Positions 27,494 to 36,527 of a stretch of 64,000 nt of DNA are shown piece after piece. The stretch spans positions 1,593,604 through 1,657,603 of the forward strand of contig NZ_CP017881.1 in assembly GCF_002761295.1 (NCBI RefSeq), read 5' to 3'. Each line of letters begins with the position of its first letter. Position 1 is the stretch's first letter. The notes below the pieces were generated by a model. The model saw nothing but the letters and a program-made list of their open reading frames with translations. It did no database searches and had not been told where the DNA came from. The DNA is from Methanohalophilus portucalensis (GTDB taxonomy: Archaea; Halobacteriota; Methanosarcinia; Methanosarcinales; Methanosarcinaceae). The position numbers were made by a program, and so were the translations under genes.

Positions 27494-28507
27494 ATGGTAG
27501 AAGTTGAAAGGGTAAGGTATTCAGACACTTCCGAACGAGAAAAAATGCGTGCTATGATAAAAGCGCGTCGTGAGAAGGAAAAGAATACTGATGTAGAGAA
27601 TAAGGCACTTGAGTGCCCTGAGTGTGGTAGCCGCAATCTTGAACAGGATTACGAACGTGCAGAACTTGTATGTGCGGATTGTGGTTTAGTAGTCGATGCT
27701 GATTTTGTAGATGAAGGACCTGAATGGCGGGCTTTTGACCATGACCAGAGGATGAAGCGCTCCCGTGTGGGTGCGCCGATGACCTACACGATACATGACA
27801 AAGGTCTCTCCACAATGATCGATTGGAGGAACCGTGATTCTTATGGAAAGTCAATATCATCCAAGAATCGTGCCCAACTGTATCGTTTGAGGAAATGGCA
27901 GAGGCGTATCCGTGTAAGTAATGCAACGGAAAGAAACCTGGCATTTGCTCTTTCAGAACTTGACAGGATGGCCTCAGCCCTTGGTCTTCCCAGGACGGTT
28001 CGTGAAACAGCAGCTGTTGTTTACAGAAAAGCGGTTGACAAGAACCTGATTCGTGGTCGCAGTATTGAAGGTGTTGCAGCAGCTGCTCTGTATGCGGCAT
28101 GCAGGCAGTGCAGTGTTCCAAGGACACTGGATGAGATTGGAGAAGTATCCAGGGTCAGCAGGAAAGAAATTGGTAGGACATACCGTTTCATTTCAAGGGA
28201 ATTGTCCCTCAAACTAATGCCTACTTCCCCGATAGATTACGTGCCCAGGTTCTGTTCGGGTCTCAGCCTGAAAGGCGAGGTGCAATCCCGCGGTGTAGAA
28301 ATCCTGAGGCAGGCATCTGAGAAAGAATTAACAAGCGGACGTGGGCCTACAGGTGTTGCTGCTGCGGCTATCTACATTGCCTCTATCCTGTGCGGGGAAC
28401 GCCGCACACAGCGTGAGGTTGCAGATGTGGCAGGTGTGACAGAGGTTACCATTCGTAACCGTTACAAGGAACTTGCAGAGGAACTCGATATCGAGATTAT
28501 CCTCTAA
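27494..28507 (+). CDS. tfb: Transcription initiation factor IIB (TFB)
   Basis: 337 residues. N-terminal zinc ribbon (CPECGSRNL ... CADCGLV, residues ~35-60), B-finger region ([15 protein letters not shown]), and two cyclin-like repeats (~150-235 and ~245-335). It recruits RNA polymerase to TBP-bound promoters. A hairpin follows the stop. Confidence 0.97.
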   Translation: MVEVERVRYSDTSEREKMRAMIKARREKEKNTDVENKALECPECGSRNLEQDYERAELVCADCGLVVDADFVDEGPEWRAFDHDQRMKRSRVGAPMTYTIHDKGLSTMIDWRNRDSYGKSISSKNRAQLYRLRKWQRRIRVSNATERNLAFALSELDRMASALGLPRTVRETAAVVYRKAVDKNLIRGRSIEGVAAAALYAACRQCSVPRTLDEIGEVSRVSRKEIGRTYRFISRELSLKLMPTSPIDYVPRFCSGLSLKGEVQSRGVEILRQASEKELTSGRGPTGVAAAAIYIASILCGERRTQREVADVAGVTEVTIRNRYKELAEELDIEIIL

Positions 28508-28513
28508 AATTTG

Positions 28514-28536
28514 GAAGGATAATTTTAATATCCTTC
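28514..28536 (+). terminator. Hairpin after tfb
   Basis: GAAGGATA / TATCCTTC inverted repeat with a 7-nt loop, then a pyrimidine-rich run, immediately after the tfb stop. Confidence 0.6.
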
Positions 28537-28557
28537 AACTTCTTTTCTTCCCGATCC

Positions 28558-29169
28558 ATGCTAGCAATACTGGACATGCTGTTTGTGGGGTTCGCAGTAG
28601 GTCTTACAGGAGCGCTTGTGCCAGGCCCGATGCTTTTTGCCACCATTGAAGGGTCTTTGAAAAAAGGATGGAGGGCAGGACCTGAAGTTGTCCTTGGCCA
28701 TGCTTTGATTGAACTTTTAATTTGCATTCTTATTGTGCTGGGCCTTACATCGCTTATAGGGGATGCGGAAATGTCCGTTATATTCTTTGTAGGAGGTATG
28801 GTTCTTGTTGTATTTGGTTTACTTACAATAATACAGTCCCGGAACACATCTATTGATTCAGGGTTATCCGGTGGAGTTCTGGCAAACCCTGTTTCTGCAG
28901 GTATACTAACTTCAGCTTCTAATCCTTTTTTCTGGATATGGTGGCTGGCTGCAGGGAGTGCACTTGTGCTCAGGGGATTGGAGATAGGTATATTTGCTGC
29001 TGTGATGTTTGTAGTCGGTCACTGGCTGGCTGATCTTGGATGGTTTACCTTTGTTTCCACATCTCTTAGCAAGACGAGAAGTTTCTTTTCGGGACCTATA
29101 TATAGAGGTGTCCTCACCTGTTGCGGACTTTTCCTGATAGGATTTGGTACCTGGTTTGCCCTGGGGTGA
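28558..29169 (+). CDS. LysE-family translocator
   Basis: 203 residues, six hydrophobic segments with the LysE/RhtB signature GLTGALVPGPMLFATIEGSLKKGWRAG near the N-terminus and NPFFWIWWLAAGSAL in the middle. Probably exports amino acids or related small molecules; the substrate is not predictable. The trm5-like gene follows by 4 bp. Confidence 0.88.
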   Translation: MLAILDMLFVGFAVGLTGALVPGPMLFATIEGSLKKGWRAGPEVVLGHALIELLICILIVLGLTSLIGDAEMSVIFFVGGMVLVVFGLLTIIQSRNTSIDSGLSGGVLANPVSAGILTSASNPFFWIWWLAAGSALVLRGLEIGIFAAVMFVVGHWLADLGWFTFVSTSLSKTRSFFSGPIYRGVLTCCGLFLIGFGTWFALG

Positions 29170-29173
29170 TTCA

Positions 29174-30169
29174 ATGGAACGTTTGTGTGTGAAAGTGAAA
29201 AAACGATTTGGAGAGCCTGTCAGGCAGGCACTGGCGGAGATGGACTTACTGGATAATTCATACAGGCTGTCTGCAGATGATGACTGTCTGTATGTACCTG
29301 TTATGGACGAGTGTCCGGAAGATGTCTGTTCAAATCTTCCCCATGCTGCAGAACTGGTCAAACATGACTTACAACCCAATAAGAAACAGGTTACTCCCGA
29401 AAGTTTACTTGGGTTTTCTCCCTCTTTTGAAATTGTGGGGGATATTGCGATTCTTGACGCCGATGAAGAGGAACCTGAAAAAATTGCTCGGGCCCTTCTG
29501 GAGTTTAGAAAGAGTCTGCGTGTGGTTTTACAGGAGGAATCAGGGATCACGGGGGAATTTCGGGTACGCAGTTTCAGGCTGGTTGCCGGAGAAGACAGGA
29601 CCGAAACGGTGCACCGGGATCATGGATGCCGGTATCTGGTGGATGTTGCCAGGGTTTATTTCACACCCCGGCTTTCCACGGAACGCCAACGGGTGGTTTT
29701 GCAGCTGAAACCGGATGACGTAGTTGTGGATATGTTTGCAGGTGTGGGTCCATACAGTATCCCGGCGGCAAAAAAATGTGGTTATGTGTATGCGATTGAT
29801 AAAAATCCGCACGCAGTTGAGTACCTGCAAAAAAATATCGAAACCAACCGGCTGGATAATGTTGAAGCCTTCGTGGCAGACGCCCGTGACCTTCCGCAGA
29901 GGCTGGGTCAGGTAGCAGACCATGTTATAATGAACCTGCCTCACAATGCCTGTGATTTTGTTGATGAGGCCGTGGCCCTGACAAAACCCGGCGGTATTAT
30001 CCATTATTACGCAATGGCACACGAAGATGATCTTTTTGGTCCCTCTCTTTGCCTGATCGAAGGGGCCGCAAAAAAAGCAGGTAGGGAATTTGAAGTGCTG
30101 GCTACCCGCTCGGTCCGTTCGTATGCCCCCCATCAGTACAATGTATGTATTGATATGCGGATCAATTGA
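29174..30169 (+). CDS. trm5: tRNA (guanine37-N1)-methyltransferase Trm5-like
   Basis: 331 residues from ATG 29174, preceded by GGGGTGATT. N-terminal recognition domain, then a class I methyltransferase with VVDMFAGVGPYSIPAAK, AIDKNPHAVEYLQKN and MNLPHNACDFVDEA, the Trm5 N-L-P motif. It makes m1G37, preventing frameshifting. An in-frame extension into lysE is rejected. Confidence 0.9.
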   Translation: MERLCVKVKKRFGEPVRQALAEMDLLDNSYRLSADDDCLYVPVMDECPEDVCSNLPHAAELVKHDLQPNKKQVTPESLLGFSPSFEIVGDIAILDADEEEPEKIARALLEFRKSLRVVLQEESGITGEFRVRSFRLVAGEDRTETVHRDHGCRYLVDVARVYFTPRLSTERQRVVLQLKPDDVVVDMFAGVGPYSIPAAKKCGYVYAIDKNPHAVEYLQKNIETNRLDNVEAFVADARDLPQRLGQVADHVIMNLPHNACDFVDEAVALTKPGGIIHYYAMAHEDDLFGPSLCLIEGAAKKAGREFEVLATRSVRSYAPHQYNVCIDMRIN

Positions 30170-30234
30170 TATTATGCAGGCAAAATAGCGAAATGGTTAA
30201 ATCCTAATATCCGTATCTGGATACGCCTCTATTT

Positions 30235-30306
30235 GCCGTCGTGGCTTAGTGGTATAGCGGCTGATTCGTAATCAGCAGGCCGGGGGTTCGAATCCCCCCG
30301 ACGGCT
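30235..30306 (+). tRNA. tRNA-Thr (CGT anticodon)
   Basis: 72 nt folding as a complete cloverleaf: acceptor GCCGTCG/CGACGGC, D-arm GGCTTAGTGGTATAGC, anticodon stem GCTGA/TCAGC with loop TTCGTAA (anticodon CGT), T-arm with GGTTCGAATCC, discriminator T, no encoded CCA. CGT reads ACG codons. A TTTTTT run at 30311-30316 terminates it. Confidence 0.95.
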
Positions 30307-30371
30307 ATCGGCCTTTTTTCAAATAAGTTACTTCCACTCGGCTAGATTATTTTTAAAGTGGCGTGGTGATC

Positions 30372-30485
30372 ATGATAAATTCCCAAGAAAAGACATTGAC
30401 GAATGTCGAACAAAAGATTCGATGGAGTGATATTGATGAATCATACAAAAAGTACTTTTTACGTTTGAAAAACGAATTTTTATAG
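30372..30485 (+). CDS. Short ORF downstream of tRNA-Thr, possible integrase remnant
   Basis: 37 codons (ATG to TAG), sequence rich in K/E with VEQKIRWSDIDESYKKYFL. This faintly resembles the N-terminal SAM-like part of archaeal tyrosine recombinases, and it sits next to a tRNA 3' end, the usual attachment site. The match is weak, and no catalytic region remains. Confidence 0.25.
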   Translation: MINSQEKTLTNVEQKIRWSDIDESYKKYFLRLKNEFL

Positions 30486-30559
30486 AGGGTTTTTAAAAAG
30501 TTAGAGTAATGAAATATTTGAGCCAACTTTATACTTTTACTAATTGATGGGAATTGAAA

Positions 30560-31450
30560 TTAAAAACAGTTTTTCTGACTATGGATCTCCCGACCGATAT
30601 CACAGTCTACTACTGGATGATTAGTACCACGATGGCCAAACTTTAACTTGTATGTCTTTGCACCCAATGCAAGAGAGATAATTTGATGTCCAAGACAAAT
30701 CCCGAACAAGGGTATTTTTCCTGTTAATTCTCTCACGGTAGATATAGTATGTTTCAATGTTGAGGGATCTCCTGGTCCATTAGATATCAGAACTGCATCA
30801 GGGCCCGTATTAAGTATGTCACTGGAAGTAGAATTGAATGGAACAATTAGTACATCTGCATTTCTTGATTTGAGTTTTTCGAGTATAATGTTCTTTATTC
30901 CACAGTCGATGACCGTTATTCCTGGCCCATCTATGCTCTTGATTCTCTTGTATTTCTTTGTGGACAGCTGATCTACAACTTTGCATTCTGATATTCCAGG
31001 TTGTGCGATTGTTCTCCTCATCAAGGAAGAAATGTCAGGCTCATTTTTCTCGTATACAACTATCCTGCATTTCAATGTACCATGTTCACGGATTTTTTAG
31101 TCAATTCCCTGGTATCCATACCTTCTATTCCTGGAACATCGTTTTGTTCCATGAATGTGTCAAGGTCCATCTGTGATCTCCAGTTACTCGGAGCCCTGCA
31201 TACTTCTTTCACCACAAACCCGCTTGCCTTTATGGTTTCTGATTCACAGTCCTCGCTACATACTCCATAATTTCCTACCAGTATATGTAGACATTAGTAT
31301 CTGTCCGGTATACGAGGGATCTGTCAGCGACTCCACATATCCATTCATACTAGTATTGAACACTAATTCTCCGTAGGTTTCACCTACTTCCCCGAATCCT
31401 TTTCCAAATAGCTTTGTACCATCTTCGAGTACCAATATTGCTTTTTTCAT
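30560..31450 (-). pseudogene. carA: Carbamoyl-phosphate synthase small chain, degraded
   Basis: The reading frame starts normally ([20 protein letters not shown]) but breaks after MSTYTG: conserved [14 protein letters not shown] continues in another frame after a ~2-nt loss. A second break lies at an A6 run (31091-31096) where one A is missing: TRELTKK switches frame to REHGTLKCRIVVYEKNEPDISS. The glutaminase part has GICLGHQ but ends at GREIHSQKNCF, so the catalytic His-Glu and ~100 C-terminal residues are absent. No carB is adjacent. Two frameshifts plus a truncation make a non-functional gene very likely. Confidence 0.9.
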
Positions 31451-31452
31451 TA

Positions 31453-33033
31453 TTATCCCAAAGATTTTCGAATTTTTCCCATTTTGAAAAGTGCTGACCT
31501 TGTGAGCTGAAGGAGTTCCTCATCTTCATCACCTGAATTTCTATTGGGCAATAATACTCCAGGTGGCAACATCTCAAGCAGGATTTCATAGGATGGATTG
31601 CATGTATTGTCCAGATCGAATAGGTCTCTTAATATATCGATATCCTGGGAAACATGCTTCATGAAAACATTTGGCAGGAATTTAGATGCTACACTCATGT
31701 CCAGATAATCAAAGGCAAATTGAAGATCAGACTGCATGGAAGGGAAATACTTTGTCAGTAACCTCTCACAAGCTTTTTCACCTATTTTTTCCTTTACATC
31801 CGCTATGGCACATCCGGTTCCGATGATTTCGGGAGGTAAGCCTATAGAATAAAAGGCACCTGTAAACTTGATTGCCCGTGGTAGATCAAGATTCTCTGAA
31901 GGCATACAGGCCTCCAGTTCCTTTTTGATATCACTGCAGCAAAGGTTCGATATAGGGGTTATATCGGGTGCATCTCTTGAGTATCCGGTCTTTCCACGAC
32001 GTGTCAGACGATCACGCTGCTGAGGCAGAAAATCCGAAATGCTGTTTATAACCGGTGCTACACTTTTCATTGCTTTGTTGTACCGGGCACCAAATATTGC
32101 TATAATGTTGATAAGTTCCTTTTTTTCATCATTGGATAACACATTCGGCTGACTTGAAAGTTTGTCTTTGGCTATTTTAACTAACTTCTCTGCATCCCCA
32201 ATTTCGTGGTCGTATCTCAATCCAGACTGGAGTGTTAGAGTGTCTACTCCGCGGTATTCTTCGAAAAAATTATCAGCATTTTCAAGGGTTACATGTCCTC
32301 TGAATGGAAGGGAACCCCCTCCAAATATAATCCCTATCCTTGTATCTATTTCTGTCTCCAATTCATGCAGAGTGCTTATGGCATACTTACACGAAAGGGT
32401 ACTTGCAACGTGGCCGAATGTCAGTGCAGAGTCTGATTTCCCTATAAATATCCTGTATTTTTCAAATGTATCATTCAGTTGATCCTGGCACCCGAGAATC
32501 GTGTTTGCCGTAATGTCCTTTGCATTCAGAAGTCCAGGTACATCTTCGATCAAAGGTATTATGCGGGGAGGATCCATTTCGAAACTGAATTCTTTTTTGG
32601 CCAGCTTGCTTATATCTGTCATATGTTGCTGTGCATCTACAATTTCTTCGATGCTACTTGTCATTGGATGTACTAATTCAGAGATAGCCTGATCTTCTGA
32701 ATATTCATAGGCGCTATAGTTTGCTTCAGCAACAGACATCATTACCATAAGTTGCCTGAATCTGTTTTCGTGAACTGCACTCGGTGCTCTGGGGGTAATG
32801 AATACATCCCTTCCGGGAATGTATCTTGTCTCCTCAATGAGCTTTGATACAATCTGAACATTTTGATGATATGGTGTGGTCTTTCCTTCGTAGTCAGGCA
32901 TGTATTCGTCGCATCCATATCTTGTGACCGCTTCAAAGGCTTCTGTAATTTCTTCCTGGGTAGAGGTGTACTTTGACACTGAATCAGGATGCTGCGTACA
33001 CATCACTTTTGGAAATTTGATCTTTGATCCCAT
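31453..33033 (-). CDS. ppcA: Archaeal-type phosphoenolpyruvate carboxylase
   Basis: 526 residues, the length of archaeal PpcA (far shorter than bacterial PEPC). Starts [24 protein letters not shown], with [35 protein letters not shown] and [12 protein letters not shown]. It converts PEP + bicarbonate to oxaloacetate, complementing pyruvate carboxylase. The carA remnant begins 2 bp downstream on the same strand, so the two once formed an operon. Confidence 0.94.
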   Translation of the reverse strand: MGSKIKFPKVMCTQHPDSVSKYTSTQEEITEAFEAVTRYGCDEYMPDYEGKTTPYHQNVQIVSKLIEETRYIPGRDVFITPRAPSAVHENRFRQLMVMMSVAEANYSAYEYSEDQAISELVHPMTSSIEEIVDAQQHMTDISKLAKKEFSFEMDPPRIIPLIEDVPGLLNAKDITANTILGCQDQLNDTFEKYRIFIGKSDSALTFGHVASTLSCKYAISTLHELETEIDTRIGIIFGGGSLPFRGHVTLENADNFFEEYRGVDTLTLQSGLRYDHEIGDAEKLVKIAKDKLSSQPNVLSNDEKKELINIIAIFGARYNKAMKSVAPVINSISDFLPQQRDRLTRRGKTGYSRDAPDITPISNLCCSDIKKELEACMPSENLDLPRAIKFTGAFYSIGLPPEIIGTGCAIADVKEKIGEKACERLLTKYFPSMQSDLQFAFDYLDMSVASKFLPNVFMKHVSQDIDILRDLFDLDNTCNPSYEILLEMLPPGVLLPNRNSGDEDEELLQLTRSALFKMGKIRKSLG

Positions 33034-33060
33034 ATTGAATCACACATATTATGAATGATT

Positions 33061-33077
33061 ATGACAAGTTATTTAAA
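33061..33077. promoter_or_regulatory. 17-bp motif upstream of ppcA/purE, copy 1
   Basis: ATGACAAGTTATTTAAA, identical to the minus-strand sequence just upstream of purC. It lies in the divergent region between ppcA and purE, 28 bp before the ppcA start. The TTATTTAAA part can serve as a TATA box; the shared ATGACAAG half could be an operator. Confidence 0.45.
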
Positions 33078-33213
33078 GTTATTGCAAAATATGATATTAT
33101 GGTATAACTTATGACAAACATGACGGTTCAAAGCCGCAGAAATATGAATATGTTTATATATTTTATCATATATTTGCATACGCTCTCATATCATTGAATA
33201 AAAGAGTGAACCA

Positions 33214-33692
33214 ATGACCGATGTAACAATAATACTAGGAAGCAAATCAGACCGGGAAATAGCAAAAAAACAATAGCGATCTTCGATAAATTCGGAATCG
33301 ATTATGCAATTACAGTTGCATCAGCACATAGAACTCCCGGCAGGGTCATTGAGGTAATTGAAGAAGCTCATAAGAACAATGTTAAGGTCTTCATAGCTGT
33401 GGCGGGGTTAGCAGCGCATCTCCCAGGTGTAGTGGCAGCACATACAATGAAGCCGGTTATCGGGGTTCCTGTGAATGCCCAGCTTGATGGCAATGATTCT
33501 CTACTTTCTATCGTTCAGATGCCGCCGGGCATTCCTGTTGCCTTTGTGGGGATCGGTAGGGGAGATAACGCTGGCATTCTAGCTATTCAGATTATGGCTG
33601 CCAATAACAAGGAAATGGAAGCAAAACTGGCATTTTATAGAAAGGAGCTTGCCGCTAAAGTAGAAAAGGATGCTCTCAGCCTTTTAGAATAA
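33214..33692 (+). pseudogene. purE: N5-carboxyaminoimidazole ribonucleotide mutase, frameshifted
   Basis: Translation begins [19 protein letters not shown] and then meets TAG after an A7 run (33265-33271). Adding one A restores [26 protein letters not shown] and the rest of PurE through [15 protein letters not shown] and DALSLLE. Everything else looks intact (~159 residues, normal length). One missing base in a homopolymer could be a sequencing error, a recent mutation or programmed slippage. The enzyme converts N5-CAIR to CAIR in purine synthesis. Confidence 0.85.
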
Positions 33693-33740
33693 ATTTCAGT
33701 AAGTTTAGTAGTTCAAAATACTTTCAGATAAAGATGAATA

Positions 33741-34031
33741 TCAATCATAATATTCATCTTCTATTTTTTTTAAGATCTCTTTGCCTGTACTTGTTAAAAT
33801 ATATTTCTTCCAAGTTGCTTTATCGGGAGTTAGGCATTTAATCAAATTCTTTTCTTCGAATTCTCTCAAAGCGCGGCTGATATTTTGTGTAGATCTTTTT
33901 GTTTCGTGAGCAATATCAGAAGCTTTGATTATCGTATGATCCTTCATAGCCTCCATTAGTACCTGACGTCGATCGACACTTATGGCCCATATAAGCAGCT
34001 CATCTAAAGATTTCTCATTTAGCTCTTTCAT
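33741..34031 (-). CDS. Winged-helix transcriptional regulator
   Basis: 96 residues with an HTH (IIKASDIAHETKRSTQNISRALREFEEKNLI) and wing (KKYILTSTGKEILKK). AGGAGA precedes the ATG. It lies 37 bp downstream of purC on the same strand and could be co-transcribed, making it a candidate regulator of the pur genes; that is inference. Confidence 0.75.
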   Translation of the reverse strand: MKELNEKSLDELLIWAISVDRRQVLMEAMKDHTIIKASDIAHETKRSTQNISRALREFEEKNLIKCLTPDKATWKKYILTSTGKEILKKIEDEYYD

Positions 34032-34068
34032 GGGGGTCTCCTATGATGCAAGTACCCGTTTTTGTACT

Positions 34069-34836
34069 TCATTTATTGTTTTTCTGCAACTTGTTAAACA
34101 ATTCCCTGTAAGCAACAGTCAGGTCTCCAATACTTTTTCTGAATACATCTTTGTCAAGACTAATTATGGCTCCCTCATCAAATTCATCTTTTTTCCAAAA
34201 ACGGCATCCATCAGGAGTGCCAACTTCATCAGCGAGAATTATTTCGCCATCAGGTTTTCTTCCATACTCTACCTTGAAGTCCGCCAGTATTATACCACTG
34301 GCAGCTAGTTCCTGACTCATTATATCATTTATTCTTTGTGTTAGATCTGTTATATATGTTATTTCCTTTTCACTCAACCAGCCATTGGATATTATTTCGT
34401 CTGTGTTTATCGGCCTGTCCACGGCTTCGAACTTTGTGGTGAACTCAATCATTCCACCATGTATTGGGGAACCTTCTTCTGTACCCACTCCTTCGGGGAG
34501 TTTAATTTCGCCTGCTTCATATCGACGCAAAAAGGAACCTGCTACGTAATTTCGCCAGATAACCTCCACAGGTATAATATCCAGACGTTTGACTATCATA
34601 CTTGTTGAAGTCGGACACTCAATGTAATGGGTAGGTATATTGTTGTTTTCCATTATATTGAACCAGTACTCCGCAATTTTGCAAGTGATCTCTCCTTTTT
34701 CATTGTAGTCCGATTTCTTTTTGCCATCAAAAGCAGTTACTCTGTCGGTAAATTCAAAAAGAAGGGTTTCGCTTGAGTTTTCATAGATATCTTTCGCTTT
34801 CCCTGAAGAAACATATTTGAGATTCATTTCTTTCAT
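34069..34836 (-). CDS. purC: SAICAR synthetase
   Basis: 255 residues with the PurC pattern: VSSGKAKDIYE, FTDRVTAFDGKKK, VEVIWRNYVAGSFLRR, ILADFKVEYGR and LADEVGTPDGCRFW. It joins CAIR and aspartate in purine synthesis. A TATA-like TTATTTAAA 23 bp upstream and no ribosome site suggest a leaderless transcript from the first ATG. Convergent with purE. Confidence 0.95.
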   Translation of the reverse strand: MKEMNLKYVSSGKAKDIYENSSETLLFEFTDRVTAFDGKKKSDYNEKGEITCKIAEYWFNIMENNNIPTHYIECPTSTSMIVKRLDIIPVEVIWRNYVAGSFLRRYEAGEIKLPEGVGTEEGSPIHGGMIEFTTKFEAVDRPINTDEIISNGWLSEKEITYITDLTQRINDIMSQELAASGIILADFKVEYGRKPDGEIILADEVGTPDGCRFWKKDEFDEGAIISLDKDVFRKSIGDLTVAYRELFNKLQKNNK

Positions 34837-34858
34837 ATGCCATAAATTACATCTCTAG

Positions 34859-34875
34859 TTTAAATAACTTGTCAT
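34859..34875 (-). promoter_or_regulatory. 17-bp motif upstream of purC, copy 2
   Basis: On the minus strand ATGACAAGTTATTTAAA, identical over 17 bp to the copy in the ppcA/purE region. Its TTATTTAAA half is at TATA distance from the purC start. Two CATATG hexamers (overlapping and just upstream) add dyad symmetry. Confidence 0.5.
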
Positions 34876-35119
34876 ATGTTTCCATATGTCTGAACCTAGC
34901 ACTTTTAATCTCTGTAGAAAAGTTATTGATAAACACTTTAATATCAATTATTCTGCAAATAATTGTCATTAAGAGCTGCATGTAATGGGGAGTCTAACGA
35001 TTTTCATCAAATGACTAATATGCATAATGTACTTTTCATACATTTTAGTTCAAAAAAAAAATTTATAAATAGAAAAAAAATAAAAAAGTGAATAGGTAAT
35101 ATCCTGTTCATTTATGGGT

Positions 35120-35647
35120 TCAGTAGTCTCCAGACATCCCCATATCCGTTGTTTGGGTGCTATCCTTCATTGAAGGAGGCATGATAACTTTGTCAATCAC
35201 ATGGATGACTCCATTGCCGGTTTCTATATCTGCCTGGATCACACTTGCATCGTTTACCATTACACTTCCATCGCTCACCTCTATGGCTATCTCCTCGCCC
35301 TGCACTGTTTCAGCAGATGTCATATCTGTAATATCAGAAGACATGTATTCTCCCGCAACCACATGATAGGTAAGTACTTCTTCATCTTCCAGCAAATCTT
35401 CGAGAGTTCCTTCAGGCAATGCCTCAAAAGCTTCGTCAGTAGGTGCAAATACAGTAAATGGTCCTTCTCCACTCAATGTCTCATCCAGACCGCTTGATTG
35501 AAGTGCCAATACCAGCGTTTCAAAAGACCCTGCATCGACTGCTGTTTCAACTATGTCCATTTCTTCTTGGGCCGGTTCCTCTGCACAACCGGCTAAAAAC
35601 ACGCTTGTAGCTACAAGCAATGCTAGCATCATTTTAATTATTTTCAT
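35120..35647 (-). CDS. Fasciclin-domain (FAS1) lipoprotein
   Basis: 175 residues from the ATG at 35647. Signal peptide with lipobox LAGC (Cys ~21), an acidic linker, then one FAS1 domain (TLVLALQSSGLDETLSGEGPFTVFAPTDEAFEALP ... GVIHVIDKVIMPP). It is probably lipid-anchored outside the cell and used in adhesion or surface structure. A Met/Ser/Thr-rich tail ends the protein. A second FAS1 gene near 61.7 kb lacks the signal. Confidence 0.9.
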   Translation of the reverse strand: MKIIKMMLALLVATSVFLAGCAEEPAQEEMDIVETAVDAGSFETLVLALQSSGLDETLSGEGPFTVFAPTDEAFEALPEGTLEDLLEDEEVLTYHVVAGEYMSSDITDMTSAETVQGEEIAIEVSDGSVMVNDASVIQADIETGNGVIHVIDKVIMPPSMKDSTQTTDMGMSGDY

Positions 35648-35722
35648 TTCACTAACCCCCAATATTTAAGACCCAATTAAAGGATATATTAAGTTATAGG
35701 TCTTCTATATTTTATATATCCC

Positions 35723-36180
35723 TCACGATTTTCCAGAATGTAAAGTAGGTGGGAGAATGCCTTTTTCAACTAAATGATTGATTTTGATTCTGGCAGAAGC
35801 AGTGGCATAACACCACCAACCATTTCCAAAGACACATCCACAGATTAACTCCGCTGTTTAGAGAGTAAATTGTAAATGCTAAAACGACTCAGGGCGAAGC
35901 TTTCTAAATAATAAACAGAGTATAGATTATATCTCAAATAATCTATGACTTTGTACTTCAGATTAATACAAAACTTCCTCTTCATAACCTTCCATATGCA
36001 GCAAATATTTCCAAAATTATTTCTGATTATGCCATTTTGAGGGCATATTTCATAGTGAGTAATCTCCGATATAGGAGATTCGTTAATTTGTGAAATATTG
36101 GGTGTTGATGGTTTTAGATTTTGATATGGAAAATTTACAAACCCTATTTTATCTATCTTACTTTGGATCAACAATTGCAT
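35723..36180 (-). pseudogene. Degenerate ORF of unknown family
   Basis: A 111-codon frame (36180-35845, starting MQLLIQSKIDKIGF) is followed in a shifted frame by an unusual coding-like stretch, ELICGCVFGNGWWCYATA then SARIKINHLVEKGILPP, ending at 35723. The Cys/Trp-rich segment looks like real protein, so I read this as a decayed gene or two fragments. I do not recognise it. The region is AT-rich and gene-poor. Confidence 0.3.
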
Positions 36181-36250
36181 TATTAAAAATTTAAATCTAA
36201 TTATTAATTTTATATATTTTATTTGGAATAAAGTAAATTCTATAAATTTG

Positions 36251-36406
36251 TTATAAGCCCCCTAACCATCTTGTTAGAAGAATAGCATAGAGAACAAGTA
36301 GAATAATCCCAGCTGCGAGTTTTATATGTACATGTTCTACTGTCCATGCTGTTGACAAAAAGTCGTCTGGAATATATTTTTCAATATTATAGTTTTCAAT
36401 TCCCAT
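36251..36406 (-). CDS. Small single-span membrane protein (51 aa)
   Basis: ATG-to-TAA frame of 51 residues. The N-terminal half is acidic and soluble (ENYNIEKYIPDDFLSTAW). A clear membrane helix follows (LAAGIILLVLYAILLTRW), ending GGL. GGGGAA lies ~8 nt upstream. It is divergent from the ZIP transporter gene. No family recognised. Confidence 0.5.
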   Translation of the reverse strand: MGIENYNIEKYIPDDFLSTAWTVEHVHIKLAAGIILLVLYAILLTRWLGGL

Positions 36407-36527
36407 TTGTAAGTTCCCCAACAAGAATAGGATTTCATTTTATATCTTCTTTTTTAATGATAGTTAAATTAATAACCAATTCAAAACAAACTTAAAATAA
36501 ATATCAAGGGATGGAGAATCTGGAGGT

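Noticed and set aside
29540..30133. 197-codon antisense ORF inside trm5
   Set aside because: Shadow of a gene with intact SAM and NLP motifs.
31258..31260. TAG ending the first carA fragment as a pyrrolysine codon
   Set aside because: The conserved sequence continues in a different frame, so this is a frameshift, not readthrough.
33274..33276. TAG in purE as a pyrrolysine codon
   Set aside because: Reading through TAG in that frame does not restore PurE; only a one-base shift does.
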